From contig URNE01000139.1 in assembly GCA_900549045.1 (NCBI GenBank), positions 1-6,563 on the forward strand: DNA of 6,563 nt, written 5' to 3'. The notes beneath the pieces were generated by a model. The model worked only from the letters and a program-made list of their open reading frames with translations. It was not told the DNA's origin and did no database searches. Shown in pieces: positions 1 through 6,563 of this stretch. The position numbers were made by a program, and so were the translations under genes. The number at the start of each line of letters is the position of its first letter. Position 1 is the first letter of the stretch. This DNA comes from an uncultured bacterium. Its GTDB lineage: Bacteria > Verrucomicrobiota > Lentisphaeria > Victivallales > UBA1829.

Positions 1-134
1 GGCGGAGGCGGAGCGTACTGCGGAGGATACGGCTGCGCATATGGCTGCTGATATTGCGGCGGAGGCGGAGCGTACTGCGGAGGATACGGCTGCGCATATG
101 GCTGCTGATATTGCGGCGGAGGCGGAGCGTACTG
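1..134 (-). repeat. 57-bp perfect tandem repeat in the FtsK linker
   Basis: Positions 1-57 and 58-114 are identical, and 115-134 repeats the first 20 bases of the unit before the sequence diverges. The unit is 57 bp, a multiple of three, so each copy adds the 19 residues QYAPPPPQYQQPYAQPYPP in the FtsK frame (minus strand). The array touches the left edge and may continue outside the window. Zero mismatches between the full copies suggests recent duplication or ongoing homogenisation. The repeat lies wholly in the disordered linker between the membrane anchor and the motor, where length changes are likely tolerated. Confidence 0.95.
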
Positions 135-908
135 AGCCGCCGGCTGCGGACGCGGAGGCTCCGGCTGCAGTTCCGGCTCCGGGACAGGTGCGGGTGCCGG
201 CGGCTGCGGATGCTGCGGCGGAGGCGGAGCATAAGCGGAATCCTCCTCGTCCTCTTCCGTGTCATACTCCGGACGGTCCTTCTTCAGACGGATGCGGAAA
301 TCGAGATTGTTCAGCAGAATGGTTTTCCAGTCCGCAAGAAACACGAGGACGATTCCGGTCAGGAGAAGCGTCATGGAGACAATCATTGTTCCGACGGTTC
401 CGATGTGTCTGCGGATGAGTCCTGCGGGGACGTTTTCAAATGCAGGTGCGGCGAACTGGGCGCCGATTACGCCGCCGGAGAGCGCGAGTTCCGGCGTTCC
501 CGGATGCCCGAGACCGAGCTTTGCGGTCCATTCGTTCATGTCGTGCGGGAACATCGCCATGATCAGCGTCATGCCGATCACCGCCATTGCGAGTGCGGCG
601 ATATATCCCTTCCGTTTTGCGGGAACGGGAATGAAGCTGCGGACGAGACAGATCATCAGAAACGCCGCAATCGGATAGATGGCGAGTCCGAAGAGATAGA
701 ACAGCACGCGCGCGATTTTCGCGCCGAGCGGGCCGATGAGGTTGCGCACCGGTTCGGAGCTTCCCCCCTCCAGCACGGCAAGATCGGCCGGATTGTGGGA
801 TGCGATGGAAAGTATGAAAAGCAGCAACAGAATTGCCACGAGCACATAACGGAACCGGAATTGCGTTTTTTCTTCCGCGGCGGTTGTTTCGGTTTCTTCC
901 TGGGACAT
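1..908 (-). CDS. ftsK: DNA translocase FtsK/SpoIIIE, N-terminal part (gene runs off the left edge)
   Basis: FtsK-family proteins are inner-membrane-anchored DNA pumps that clear and align chromosome ends at the division septum. Only the first 302 codons are present; the ATPase motor and the DNA-reading gamma domain lie beyond position 1. The visible part matches the FtsK four-helix membrane domain: a charged N-terminus, then hydrophobic segments at about residues 20-37, 63-90, 101-120 and 170-193. Family-typical stretches are the HNPAD after helix 1 (38-42), the NLIGPLGA before helix 2 (56-63) and the GGVIGA at 145-150. After residue 207 comes an acidic patch (TEEDEED), then a linker rich in Pro, Gln and Tyr, as in many Gram-negative FtsK proteins. 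The ATG at 908 is preceded by AGGAAAGGAG with an 8-nt gap. The gene is divergent from the secretion ATPase operon. Identification rests on the membrane domain and linker because the motor is not visible; a different protein with this architecture is unlikely. Confidence 0.87.
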   Translation of the reverse strand, partial: MSQEETETTAAEEKTQFRFRYVLVAILLLLFILSIASHNPADLAVLEGGSSEPVRNLIGPLGAKIARVLFYLFGLAIYPIAAFLMICLVRSFIPVPAKRKGYIAALAMAVIGMTLIMAMFPHDMNEWTAKLGLGHPGTPELALSGGVIGAQFAAPAFENVPAGLIRRHIGTVGTMIVSMTLLLTGIVLVFLADWKTILLNNLDFRIRLKKDRPEYDTEEDEEDSAYAPPPPQHPQPPAPAPVPEPELQPEPPRPQPAAQYAPPPPQYQQPYAQPYPPQYAPPPPQYQQPYAQPYPPQYAPPP

Positions 909-916
909 TGATTCGA

Positions 917-926
917 CTCCTTTCCT
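917..926 (-). promoter_or_regulatory. Ribosome binding site of ftsK
   Basis: On the minus strand the purine run AGGAAAGGAG ends 8 nt before the ATG at 908. It contains a full AGGAG core. The longer minus-strand open frame through this stretch, starting at 1098, is in a different register and has no recognisable domain, so this site fixes the translated frame. Confidence 0.85.
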
Positions 927-935
927 CTAGACAGA

Positions 936-963
936 AAGATAACTCAAAACCTTTTTTTTTCAA
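936..963 (-). promoter_or_regulatory. Candidate sigma-70 promoter for ftsK
   Basis: Read on the minus strand, TTGAAA (963-958; 5 of 6 to the -35 consensus) is followed after 16 bp by TATCTT (941-936; 4 of 6 to the -10 consensus). Transcription would begin near 929, just upstream of the ftsK ribosome binding site, giving a very short leader. A run of nine A residues (minus strand, 960-952) overlaps the end of the -35 box and extends into the spacer. The match is modest, and promoter-like hexamers occur by chance in AT-rich intergenic DNA. I saw no other candidate as well placed between 927 and 1117. Confidence 0.4.
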
Positions 964-1117
964 CCGCTCTTTTAAAGAAAAACAAAATTTGCCGCAAACA
1001 CCCTCCCTTCCGGCGGTATTCGAGCTTCCGCTCATCCGCGCCCGATACGTCCGGAGGCAAGGAAAAATCCGGCGTCGCCTCTTTTCCCCGCGAAGCAAAA
1101 AAATTTTCTTTTCCCAC

Positions 1118-1146
1118 TTGACAAATGCGCATTTCGGAACTCTAAT
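1118..1146 (+). promoter_or_regulatory. Strong sigma-70 promoter for the secretion ATPase operon
   Basis: A perfect -35 box TTGACA (1118-1123), a 17-bp spacer, and TCTAAT (1141-1146; 5 of 6 to the -10 consensus). The expected start of transcription is about 1152-1154, roughly 43 nt before the GTG start codon at 1196 and only about 13 nt before the upstream ATG at 1166. Such a close match predicts constitutive, housekeeping-sigma transcription rather than sigma-54 control, which is common for type IV pilus subunit genes. No clear operator palindrome overlaps it. Confidence 0.75.
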
Positions 1147-1183
1147 ACCGAATGTATGATTTCACATGATAATTTTCAGCATC

Positions 1184-1189
1184 GAGGAG
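1184..1189 (+). promoter_or_regulatory. Ribosome binding site that sets the GTG start at 1196
   Basis: GAGGAG lies 6 nt before the GTG at 1196. The in-frame ATG at 1166 has no purine-rich site in the 20 bases before it (they read roughly ACCGAATGTATGATTTCAC). It would also sit about 13 nt from the predicted transcription start. The GTG is therefore the better start. Confidence 0.8.
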
Positions 1190-1195
1190 AGAAAA

Positions 1196-2917
1196 GTGGC
1201 GGAAGACTGCGACTACATTCTTGAGCTGGTCAAGGAGAACCATCTTGTCACCGACGACCAGATCGCCGAGGGCTGGGCGAAAGTGGCGGCGTCCAGCAGT
1301 GAACTCAATATCATCGACGCCCTCAAACTGCTCGGGTATCTCGACGAGAACCAGCTTCTCTCCATGCTCTGCGAACAGTACGGTCTTGAACTCGTGGATC
1401 TTTCGGAATATGAAATCCCCGCAGACGTCGCGGCCCGCATCTCCCCCGAGCTCGCAAAACAGTATAAAATTGTTCCCGTCCGCGTGCACGACGACATCCT
1501 CACCATCGCAATGGGGAACCCCACCGACATGGACACCGTCGACGCCCTCCGCGTCGTTCTTCAGTGCGACATCGACGCCGTCGTCGCGCCGCAGGAACAG
1601 ATCGACCGGCTCTATACGCTGACCTACGGAAGCGACGTCGAAAAGCTCGATCTCGCCTCCGCCGGGCTCGCAAAGCCCGAGGACATTCAGCAGGTCTCCG
1701 ACGGAACCGAGGACGGAACCATCGGCAAAGGCGCGGATACCGAAGAAGACGCTCCAATCATCAAACTCGTCTCCCAGATCATCATCAACGCTTTCAACAT
1801 GAAGGCGTCCGACATTCACATGGAGCCGATGGAAAAACGCTACCGCATCCGCTACCGCATCGACGGTGCGCTCCGCGAACAGCCAGGTCCCCCGAAATAC
1901 CTCCAGCCCAACATCACAAGCCGTCTCAAAATCATGGCGCACATGGATATTTCCGAAAAACGAATTCCCCTTGACGGACGCATCCAGATCAAGCTGAAGG
2001 ACAAGGACATCGACCTGCGCGTGTCCTCCATCCCGACCACGCACGGCGAAAGCATCGTCATGCGTATTCTCGACAAGTCCAGCATCCAGCTCGACATTCC
2101 GAAGCTCGGGTTCTATTCGGACGACCAGGAGAAGATCAACCGCATCATCAACTACCCGGACGGCATCTTCCTTGTGACCGGTCCGACCGGTTCCGGGAAA
2201 ACGACTTCGCTTTACGCGTTTCTGAACACCATCAACACGCCGACCCGGAAAATCATCACCGTGGAAGACCCCGTCGAGTACATGCTTCCCGGCATCAACC
2301 AGGTTCAGGTGAACGTCGCCGCGAAAATGACCTTCGCCGCCGCGTTGAAGGCGATGCTGCGTCAGGCCCCGAACATCATCATGGTCGGTGAAATCCGAGA
2401 CCTTGAGACGGCGGAAATCGCAATCAACGCCTCGCAGACCGGTCACCTGGTGTTCTCTACACTGCACACCAACGACGCCCCCAGCGCCGTTACCCGACTC
2501 GTCGATATGGGCGTGAAACCGTTCCTTGTCGCCTCTTCCGTCCGCGCCGTCATGGCTCAGCGGCTCCTCCGGCGCGTCTGCAAGAACTGCGGCGAACCGA
2601 CCACCGCAGATCCCACGGAAATCCGCATGCTCGGTCTTGATGACAAGTTCCTTTCCCAGGCGAAACTCATGAAGGGGCGCGGCTGCAGCGTTTGCGGCGG
2701 AACCGGATACAAAGGCCGAGTCGGCATCTACGAAATCTTCATGCTGACGGATGAAATGCAGGACCTGATCTACAAAAAAGTCGCTGCCGCGACCATCCGC
2801 GAAGCCGCCCGGAAATCCGGTATGAGAACCCTGCGCGAAGACGCCCTCCGCAAAGCCGCGTCCGGAATCACAACCTTGTCCGAAGTCATCGCCGCCACCG
2901 TCGGCGACGTCGATTAA
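1196..2917 (+). CDS. gspE: GspE/PilB-family secretion or pilus assembly ATPase (first of a tandem pair)
   Basis: A 573-aa cytoplasmic AAA+-like hexameric ATPase that powers pseudopilus or pilus extension in type II secretion or type IV pilus machines. Residues 7-61 form a two-part helical MshEN/T2SSE_N-like region, followed by the small N-terminal domain to about 140 and an acidic linker (about 165-185). The catalytic half starts at SDIHMEP (205-211). It has Walker A GPTGSGKT (329-336), the Asp box ITVEDPVEY (354-362), Walker B IIMVGEIRD (394-402, catalytic Glu399), the His box TGHLVFSTLHTNDA (415-428) and a zinc-binding tetracysteine (Cys462, 465, 497, 500). Length and tetracysteine fit GspE/PilB, not the retraction ATPase PilT. 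Just before Walker B it reads QAPN where most relatives have QDPD. The start is the GTG at 1196, chosen for its GAGGAG site; an ATG at 1166 would add 10 residues but lacks one. It is the first gene of the operon, 14 bp before its paralogue. The family is certain; GspE versus PilB cannot be settled without partner genes. Confidence 0.95.
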   Translation: MAEDCDYILELVKENHLVTDDQIAEGWAKVAASSSELNIIDALKLLGYLDENQLLSMLCEQYGLELVDLSEYEIPADVAARISPELAKQYKIVPVRVHDDILTIAMGNPTDMDTVDALRVVLQCDIDAVVAPQEQIDRLYTLTYGSDVEKLDLASAGLAKPEDIQQVSDGTEDGTIGKGADTEEDAPIIKLVSQIIINAFNMKASDIHMEPMEKRYRIRYRIDGALREQPGPPKYLQPNITSRLKIMAHMDISEKRIPLDGRIQIKLKDKDIDLRVSSIPTTHGESIVMRILDKSSIQLDIPKLGFYSDDQEKINRIINYPDGIFLVTGPTGSGKTTSLYAFLNTINTPTRKIITVEDPVEYMLPGINQVQVNVAAKMTFAAALKAMLRQAPNIIMVGEIRDLETAEIAINASQTGHLVFSTLHTNDAPSAVTRLVDMGVKPFLVASSVRAVMAQRLLRRVCKNCGEPTTADPTEIRMLGLDDKFLSQAKLMKGRGCSVCGGTGYKGRVGIYEIFMLTDEMQDLIYKKVAAATIREAARKSGMRTLREDALRKAASGITTLSEVIAATVGDVD

Positions 2918-2931
2918 TCTGGAGACCGACC

Positions 2932-4620
2932 ATGCTTGACACTGAAAATCAGACCCTGAAAGACATTCTTATCGCGAACGACGTCTGCACCGAGGAACAG
3001 CTCGCCCCCGTCATCGAAGAGCATGAGCGCACCGGAACCCCGCTCCAGGAACTGCTCGTCGATTTCGGCCTCCTCTCCAAAGAGGAAATTCTCGAACAGA
3101 TCGCCCACAGCCTCGGAACCGAAGTCTACGACCTTTCCGGAATCGAAATTCCCGAAGAGACCATCAAACTGGTCTCTCCGGAAAACGCCCGCATGCTCGG
3201 CGTCCTCCCGGTTCAGTACGACGGCACCACGCTTTATGCCGCCTTCCGCTCCCCGCTGAACTATCAGTCCGTCGATGAACTCCGCTTCATCCTCGGCGGC
3301 GACGTCGCCGTTGTCGTCGCGTCCGAAGAGCAGATCCAGGAGGCGATCGAAAAATATTACCCCGAAGACAACGCCAACGCCGCCGACCTCCTTGCCGAAA
3401 TGGACATGATCGACATGGGGGATGCGGAGGACATGAGCGAATCCGAAATTCAGACCGCCGCCAACGACGCCCCGATCGTCCGCTTCGTCGACGCCGTTCT
3501 CTATCAGGCGATCAAGGACAAGGCGTCGGACATCCACTTCGAACCGTTCGAGCACAACTTCAAGATCCGCTACCGCGTTGACGGCGCGCTCTATGAAATG
3601 GCGCCTCCGCCGAAGAGCCTTGCGGTTCCGGTCATCAGCCGCGTGAAAATTCTCTCCGGACTGAACATTTCCGAACGCCGCCGTCCGCAGGACGGCAAGA
3701 TTCAGCTCAAAATCGGCGGCAAGCCGATTGACCTCCGCGTTTCGACGCTCCCGACGCAGTTCGGCGAATCGGTCGTTCTCCGAATCCTCGACCGTTCGGT
3801 TGTGAACCTGGATCTTGACGTTCTCGGAATCAACGAAAATGTGCTTGAGAAAATCCGCGAAATGATTTCCCGCCCGAACGGAATCTTCATCGTGACGGGG
3901 CCCACCGGTTCCGGAAAAACAACCACTCTCTATTCCGCGCTGAAAGAGATCAACAAAGTGGAAGACAAGATTCTCACCGCCGAGGACCCTGTGGAATACG
4001 ACCTTGAAGGCATCATCCAGCTTCCGATCAACGAAGCCGTGGGCATGACCTTCGACCGTGCGCTGCGCGCGTTCCTCCGACAGGACCCCGACGTGATCAT
4101 GCTTGGAGAGATCCGCGACATCGAATCCGGCCAGATGGCTGTTCAGGCCGCGCTGACGGGACACCTCGTGTTCTCGACGCTGCACACGAACGACGCCGCC
4201 GGCGCGGTGACGCGATTTGTCGATATGGGCGTGGAACCGTTCCTCATCACTTCCGCGCTGATCGGAATCTTGGCGCAGCGTCTTCTGCGCCGCGTCTGCC
4301 CGAAATGCAAGACGGCCTTCCGCCCGTCGGATTCGGACCTCCGTCTTCTTGAACTGGAGCGAGCGGACGTCGGCGACAACATGTTCTATTACGGCAAAGG
4401 CTGTCCGTATTGCAACAACACGGGCTACAAGGGTCGTAAAGCTCTTACGGAGCTTCTCGTGATGAACCCGAAGATCAACGATCTGATTCTCGCGAACGCC
4501 CCGACGATTGCGATCCGCGAGAAGGCCCGTGAGCTCGGCATGACGACCATGCGCGAAGACGGCGTCCGCGCGATTCTCAACGGTGAAACCACCATGGAAG
4601 AGGTGCTGAAGTACACCTGA
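2932..4620 (+). CDS. gspE: GspE/PilB-family secretion or pilus assembly ATPase (second of a tandem pair)
   Basis: A 562-aa paralogue of the preceding gene with the same layout. Residues 8-60 are two helical 24-residue halves joined by a 5-residue spacer (MshEN type), then a small domain to about 142 and an acidic, Met-rich linker (about 144-178). The catalytic core runs from SDIHFEP (199-205): Walker A GPTGSGKT (323-330), Asp box TAEDPVEY (349-356), the canonical QDPD before Walker B VIMLGEIRD (388-396, catalytic Glu393), His box TGHLVFSTLHTNDA (409-422) and tetracysteine (Cys456, 459, 491, 494). All ATPase residues look intact. The ATG at 2932 follows GGAG with a 7-nt gap, and the intergenic distance is 14 bp, so it is surely co-transcribed with the first ATPase. 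A strong terminator follows the stop codon at once, so no GspF/PilC or other partner is in this operon. The two proteins are clearly diverged along their length, so the duplication is old. Whether they serve two machines or one mixed hexamer is open. Confidence 0.95.
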   Translation: MLDTENQTLKDILIANDVCTEEQLAPVIEEHERTGTPLQELLVDFGLLSKEEILEQIAHSLGTEVYDLSGIEIPEETIKLVSPENARMLGVLPVQYDGTTLYAAFRSPLNYQSVDELRFILGGDVAVVVASEEQIQEAIEKYYPEDNANAADLLAEMDMIDMGDAEDMSESEIQTAANDAPIVRFVDAVLYQAIKDKASDIHFEPFEHNFKIRYRVDGALYEMAPPPKSLAVPVISRVKILSGLNISERRRPQDGKIQLKIGGKPIDLRVSTLPTQFGESVVLRILDRSVVNLDLDVLGINENVLEKIREMISRPNGIFIVTGPTGSGKTTTLYSALKEINKVEDKILTAEDPVEYDLEGIIQLPINEAVGMTFDRALRAFLRQDPDVIMLGEIRDIESGQMAVQAALTGHLVFSTLHTNDAAGAVTRFVDMGVEPFLITSALIGILAQRLLRRVCPKCKTAFRPSDSDLRLLELERADVGDNMFYYGKGCPYCNNTGYKGRKALTELLVMNPKINDLILANAPTIAIREKARELGMTTMREDGVRAILNGETTMEEVLKYT

Positions 4621-4635
4621 GAAATTCTGTTCAGT

Positions 4636-4676
4636 GCACAAAAAAAGCACGGTCGCGCGACCGTGCTTTTTTGTGC
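4636..4676. terminator. Bidirectional intrinsic terminator between convergent operons
   Basis: The core 4647-4666 is a perfect 20-base inverted repeat (GCACGGTCGC and its complement), folding to a GC-rich stem with a tight loop. It is flanked by A7 (4640-4646) and T6 (4667-4672), then by an outer GCAC/GTGC pair that can extend the stem. A U-tract therefore follows the hairpin on both strands. It lies 15 bp after the stop of the second ATPase and 17 bp after the stop of the binding-protein gene, so it can end both converging transcripts. Confidence 0.93.
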
Positions 4677-4693
4677 CGGAATTTTCCGTTGGC

Positions 4694-5659
<966 letters not shown>

Positions 5660-5665
5660 ATTCAA

Positions 5666-5671
5666 TCCTTT
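5666..5671 (-). promoter_or_regulatory. Ribosome binding site that sets the ATG start of the binding protein
   Basis: AAAGGA on the minus strand sits 6 nt before the ATG at 5659 and only 3 nt after the stop codon of the upstream hydrolase gene. It abuts the TTG at 5665, which rules out that codon as the start. The closeness to the upstream stop suggests translational coupling. Confidence 0.7.
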
Positions 5672-5674
5672 CGG

Positions 5675-6526
5675 TTAGATGGTCAGACCCGCTCTTTTTT
5701 CCGCTTCATACTGGAAGCCGTTCGTGTAGCGGTTGGCATTTGCGCAGTCCGTATCGCGGCGTTCCCATTCGTTCCGCAGGAAGTTCACCGCGGCGGATGG
5801 CCACGCGCAGACGTCCGGAGTTTCCAGTCCGAGCAGCATTCCGTGGTCGCCGTGCGGGTAGATATGAAGTTCGCACGGACGTTTCGCCGCGTTCATGGCT
5901 TCGGCAAAGACGATGCTGTTGTGATAGTTGACCAGCTGGTCGGCAACCGTCGCCCAGACAAATGCCGGCGGCGCCTTGGCGAGATCGTGCTTTTCAAGCG
6001 AACAGAGCTTCAGCAGCTCCGGATCGTCCCCCGTGAGATTCCGGCTGGTTCCGCCGTGGCTCCACGGTTCGAAGACGAGCACGCCGTAACAGAGGATCAT
6101 GCCGTCGGCGTCGCCGCGCTCCCGGTCGATGCCGTCGCCGTTGTCCGCATTTACAAGATCCGTCAGAATGCCCAGCGAGCCTGCGAGGTGTGCGCCGGCG
6201 GAGAATCCGCAGCTGGCGACGCGGTCGGGAATGACATGCCATTTTGCCGCATTGGCGCGGATGATGCGCATTGCGCGGATTGCATCTTGCTGCGGGGCGG
6301 GCCAGCGGTTCGGGGCGACGCGGTAGTCAAGCACGAAAGCATGGAATCCCAGTTCATTGAATTTCTTTGCAATCGGAATTCCTTCGGTGTTGCGGCAGAC
6401 TCCGCCGTAAGCACCGCCGGGGATGACGAGCACCGCCGCGCGCGGTTCTGTCCCGGGCAGAAGAAACGGGGTGATCGAAGACGGAACGGCATCGCTGTCG
6501 CTCCACAAATAAATTTTATCCGGCAT
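5675..6526 (-). CDS. Alpha/beta hydrolase, carbohydrate esterase-like (BD-FAE / acetyl xylan esterase type)
   Basis: A 283-aa serine hydrolase, probably an esterase that removes acyl groups from a sugar or small ester. The nucleophile elbow is GFSAG (107-111, Ser109). The acid is probably Asp196 in the TVADQLVN stretch, and the base His228 in PHGDHGM. The oxyanion-hole stretch is VIPGGAYGG (34-42), the PGG(A/G)Y variant of the HGGG motif found in bacterial esterases often annotated as xylan esterases. The following EG..IAKKFNELGFHAFVLDYR (48-69) and the DAIRAMRIIRANAAKW stretch (81-96) fit that family. No signal peptide or membrane segment is seen, so it should act in the cytoplasm, on imported substrate. 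The last 30 residues (about 254-283) are a polar tail beyond the usual fold. The ATG at 6526 has AAGGAG 8 nt upstream. It is the first visible gene of a probable operon with the sugar-binding lipoprotein. The substrate is not deducible; a peptidase or lactonase role cannot be excluded. Confidence 0.85.
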   Translation of the reverse strand: MPDKIYLWSDSDAVPSSITPFLLPGTEPRAAVLVIPGGAYGGVCRNTEGIPIAKKFNELGFHAFVLDYRVAPNRWPAPQQDAIRAMRIIRANAAKWHVIPDRVASCGFSAGAHLAGSLGILTDLVNADNGDGIDRERGDADGMILCYGVLVFEPWSHGGTSRNLTGDDPELLKLCSLEKHDLAKAPPAFVWATVADQLVNYHNSIVFAEAMNAAKRPCELHIYPHGDHGMLLGLETPDVCAWPSAAVNFLRNEWERRDTDCANANRYTNGFQYEAEKRAGLTI

Positions 6527-6534
6527 TTGAAAAT

Positions 6535-6540
6535 CTCCTT
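6535..6540 (-). promoter_or_regulatory. Ribosome binding site of the hydrolase gene
   Basis: AAGGAG on the minus strand, 8 nt before the ATG at 6526. It supports this start over an overlapping minus-strand frame that opens at 6549 in another register. Only 23 bases lie beyond it in the window, too few to judge the promoter or whether another gene precedes it in the operon. Confidence 0.8.
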
Positions 6541-6563
6541 TAATGACAAAAGCGTAATATGGC

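Noticed and set aside
1..134. The direct repeats as a CRISPR array or mobile-element end.
   Set aside because: The copies abut without spacers, the unit is an exact multiple of three, and it is translated in the FtsK frame. This is a coding tandem repeat.
54..911. Plus-strand open frames over the ftsK region, including a 285-codon Arg-rich one.
   Set aside because: The minus strand gives a clear FtsK membrane domain with a ribosome site. The plus-strand products are low-complexity Arg-rich or Ala/Glu-rich translations of the repeat.
1051..1084. Possible hairpin (GAGGC paired with GCCTC, followed by TTTT) in the divergent intergenic region.
   Set aside because: The stem is only about 5-6 bp with a loop of about 18 bases and no gene for it to terminate. 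This is below what I would call a terminator or riboswitch.
436..1098. A 220-codon minus-strand frame starting upstream of ftsK.
   Set aside because: It is one register off the FtsK frame, covers the promoter region, is Arg-rich with no domain, and lacks a good ribosome site.
1152..1169. A tiny upstream frame (ATG TAT GAT TTC ACA TGA) in the ATPase leader.
   Set aside because: It lies at or before the predicted transcription start and has no ribosome site, so a leader-peptide role is not supported.
1142..2467. A 441-codon minus-strand open frame antisense to the first ATPase.
   Set aside because: It is a mirror of a well-supported gene, its composition is skewed (rich in Val, Asp, Gly, His, Arg), and it crosses the strong plus-strand promoter region. 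No good ribosome site was seen.

Overview
The window looks like ordinary bacterial chromosome from a GC-rich Gram-negative. There are no tRNA or rRNA genes, insertion sequences, CRISPR arrays or phage genes. Several features together suggest a member of the PVC group, perhaps a Lentisphaerota (Victivallis-like) bacterium: tandem GspE/PilB-type ATPases with degenerate N-terminal domains, a stand-alone sugar-binding lipoprotein, and a sugar-esterase-like hydrolase. This placement is inferred from general gene style, not from a marker gene, and is only moderately secure.

Layout. Positions 1-908 (minus strand) hold the N-terminal 302 codons of an FtsK/SpoIIIE-type DNA translocase: four membrane segments, then a Pro/Gln/Tyr-rich linker that runs off the left edge inside a perfect 57-bp tandem repeat. 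Positions 909-1195 form a divergent promoter region. It has a near-consensus sigma-70 promoter pointing right (TTGACA, 17 bp, TCTAAT) and a weaker candidate pointing left whose spacer contains a 9-base A/T run. Positions 1196-4620 (plus strand) are a two-gene operon of paralogous type II secretion / type IV pilus assembly ATPases of the GspE/PilB/PulE family, 573 and 562 aa, separated by 14 bp. The operon ends at a perfect-palindrome bidirectional terminator (4636-4676). Positions 4694-6526 (minus strand) hold a convergent pair: an alpha/beta hydrolase resembling carbohydrate esterases and, 15 bp downstream of it, a periplasmic sugar-binding lipoprotein of the ribose/xylose-binding type.

How the genes work together. 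The two ATPases share one promoter and one terminator, so they are probably made together and power pseudopilus or pilus assembly. Their inner-membrane partners (GspF/PilC, GspL/PilM, secretin, pseudopilins) are not in the window. The hydrolase and binding protein are probably co-transcribed and may act on a sugar or sugar ester, with ABC permease and ATPase genes elsewhere. FtsK is a housekeeping chromosome-segregation gene, apparently unrelated to its neighbours.

I found no clearly new system. The points most worth a second look are the tandem, diverged ATPase pair with altered Walker B and c-di-GMP-type motifs, the repeat-bearing FtsK linker, and two start codons (GTG at 1196 and ATG at 5659) that differ from the longest open frames.
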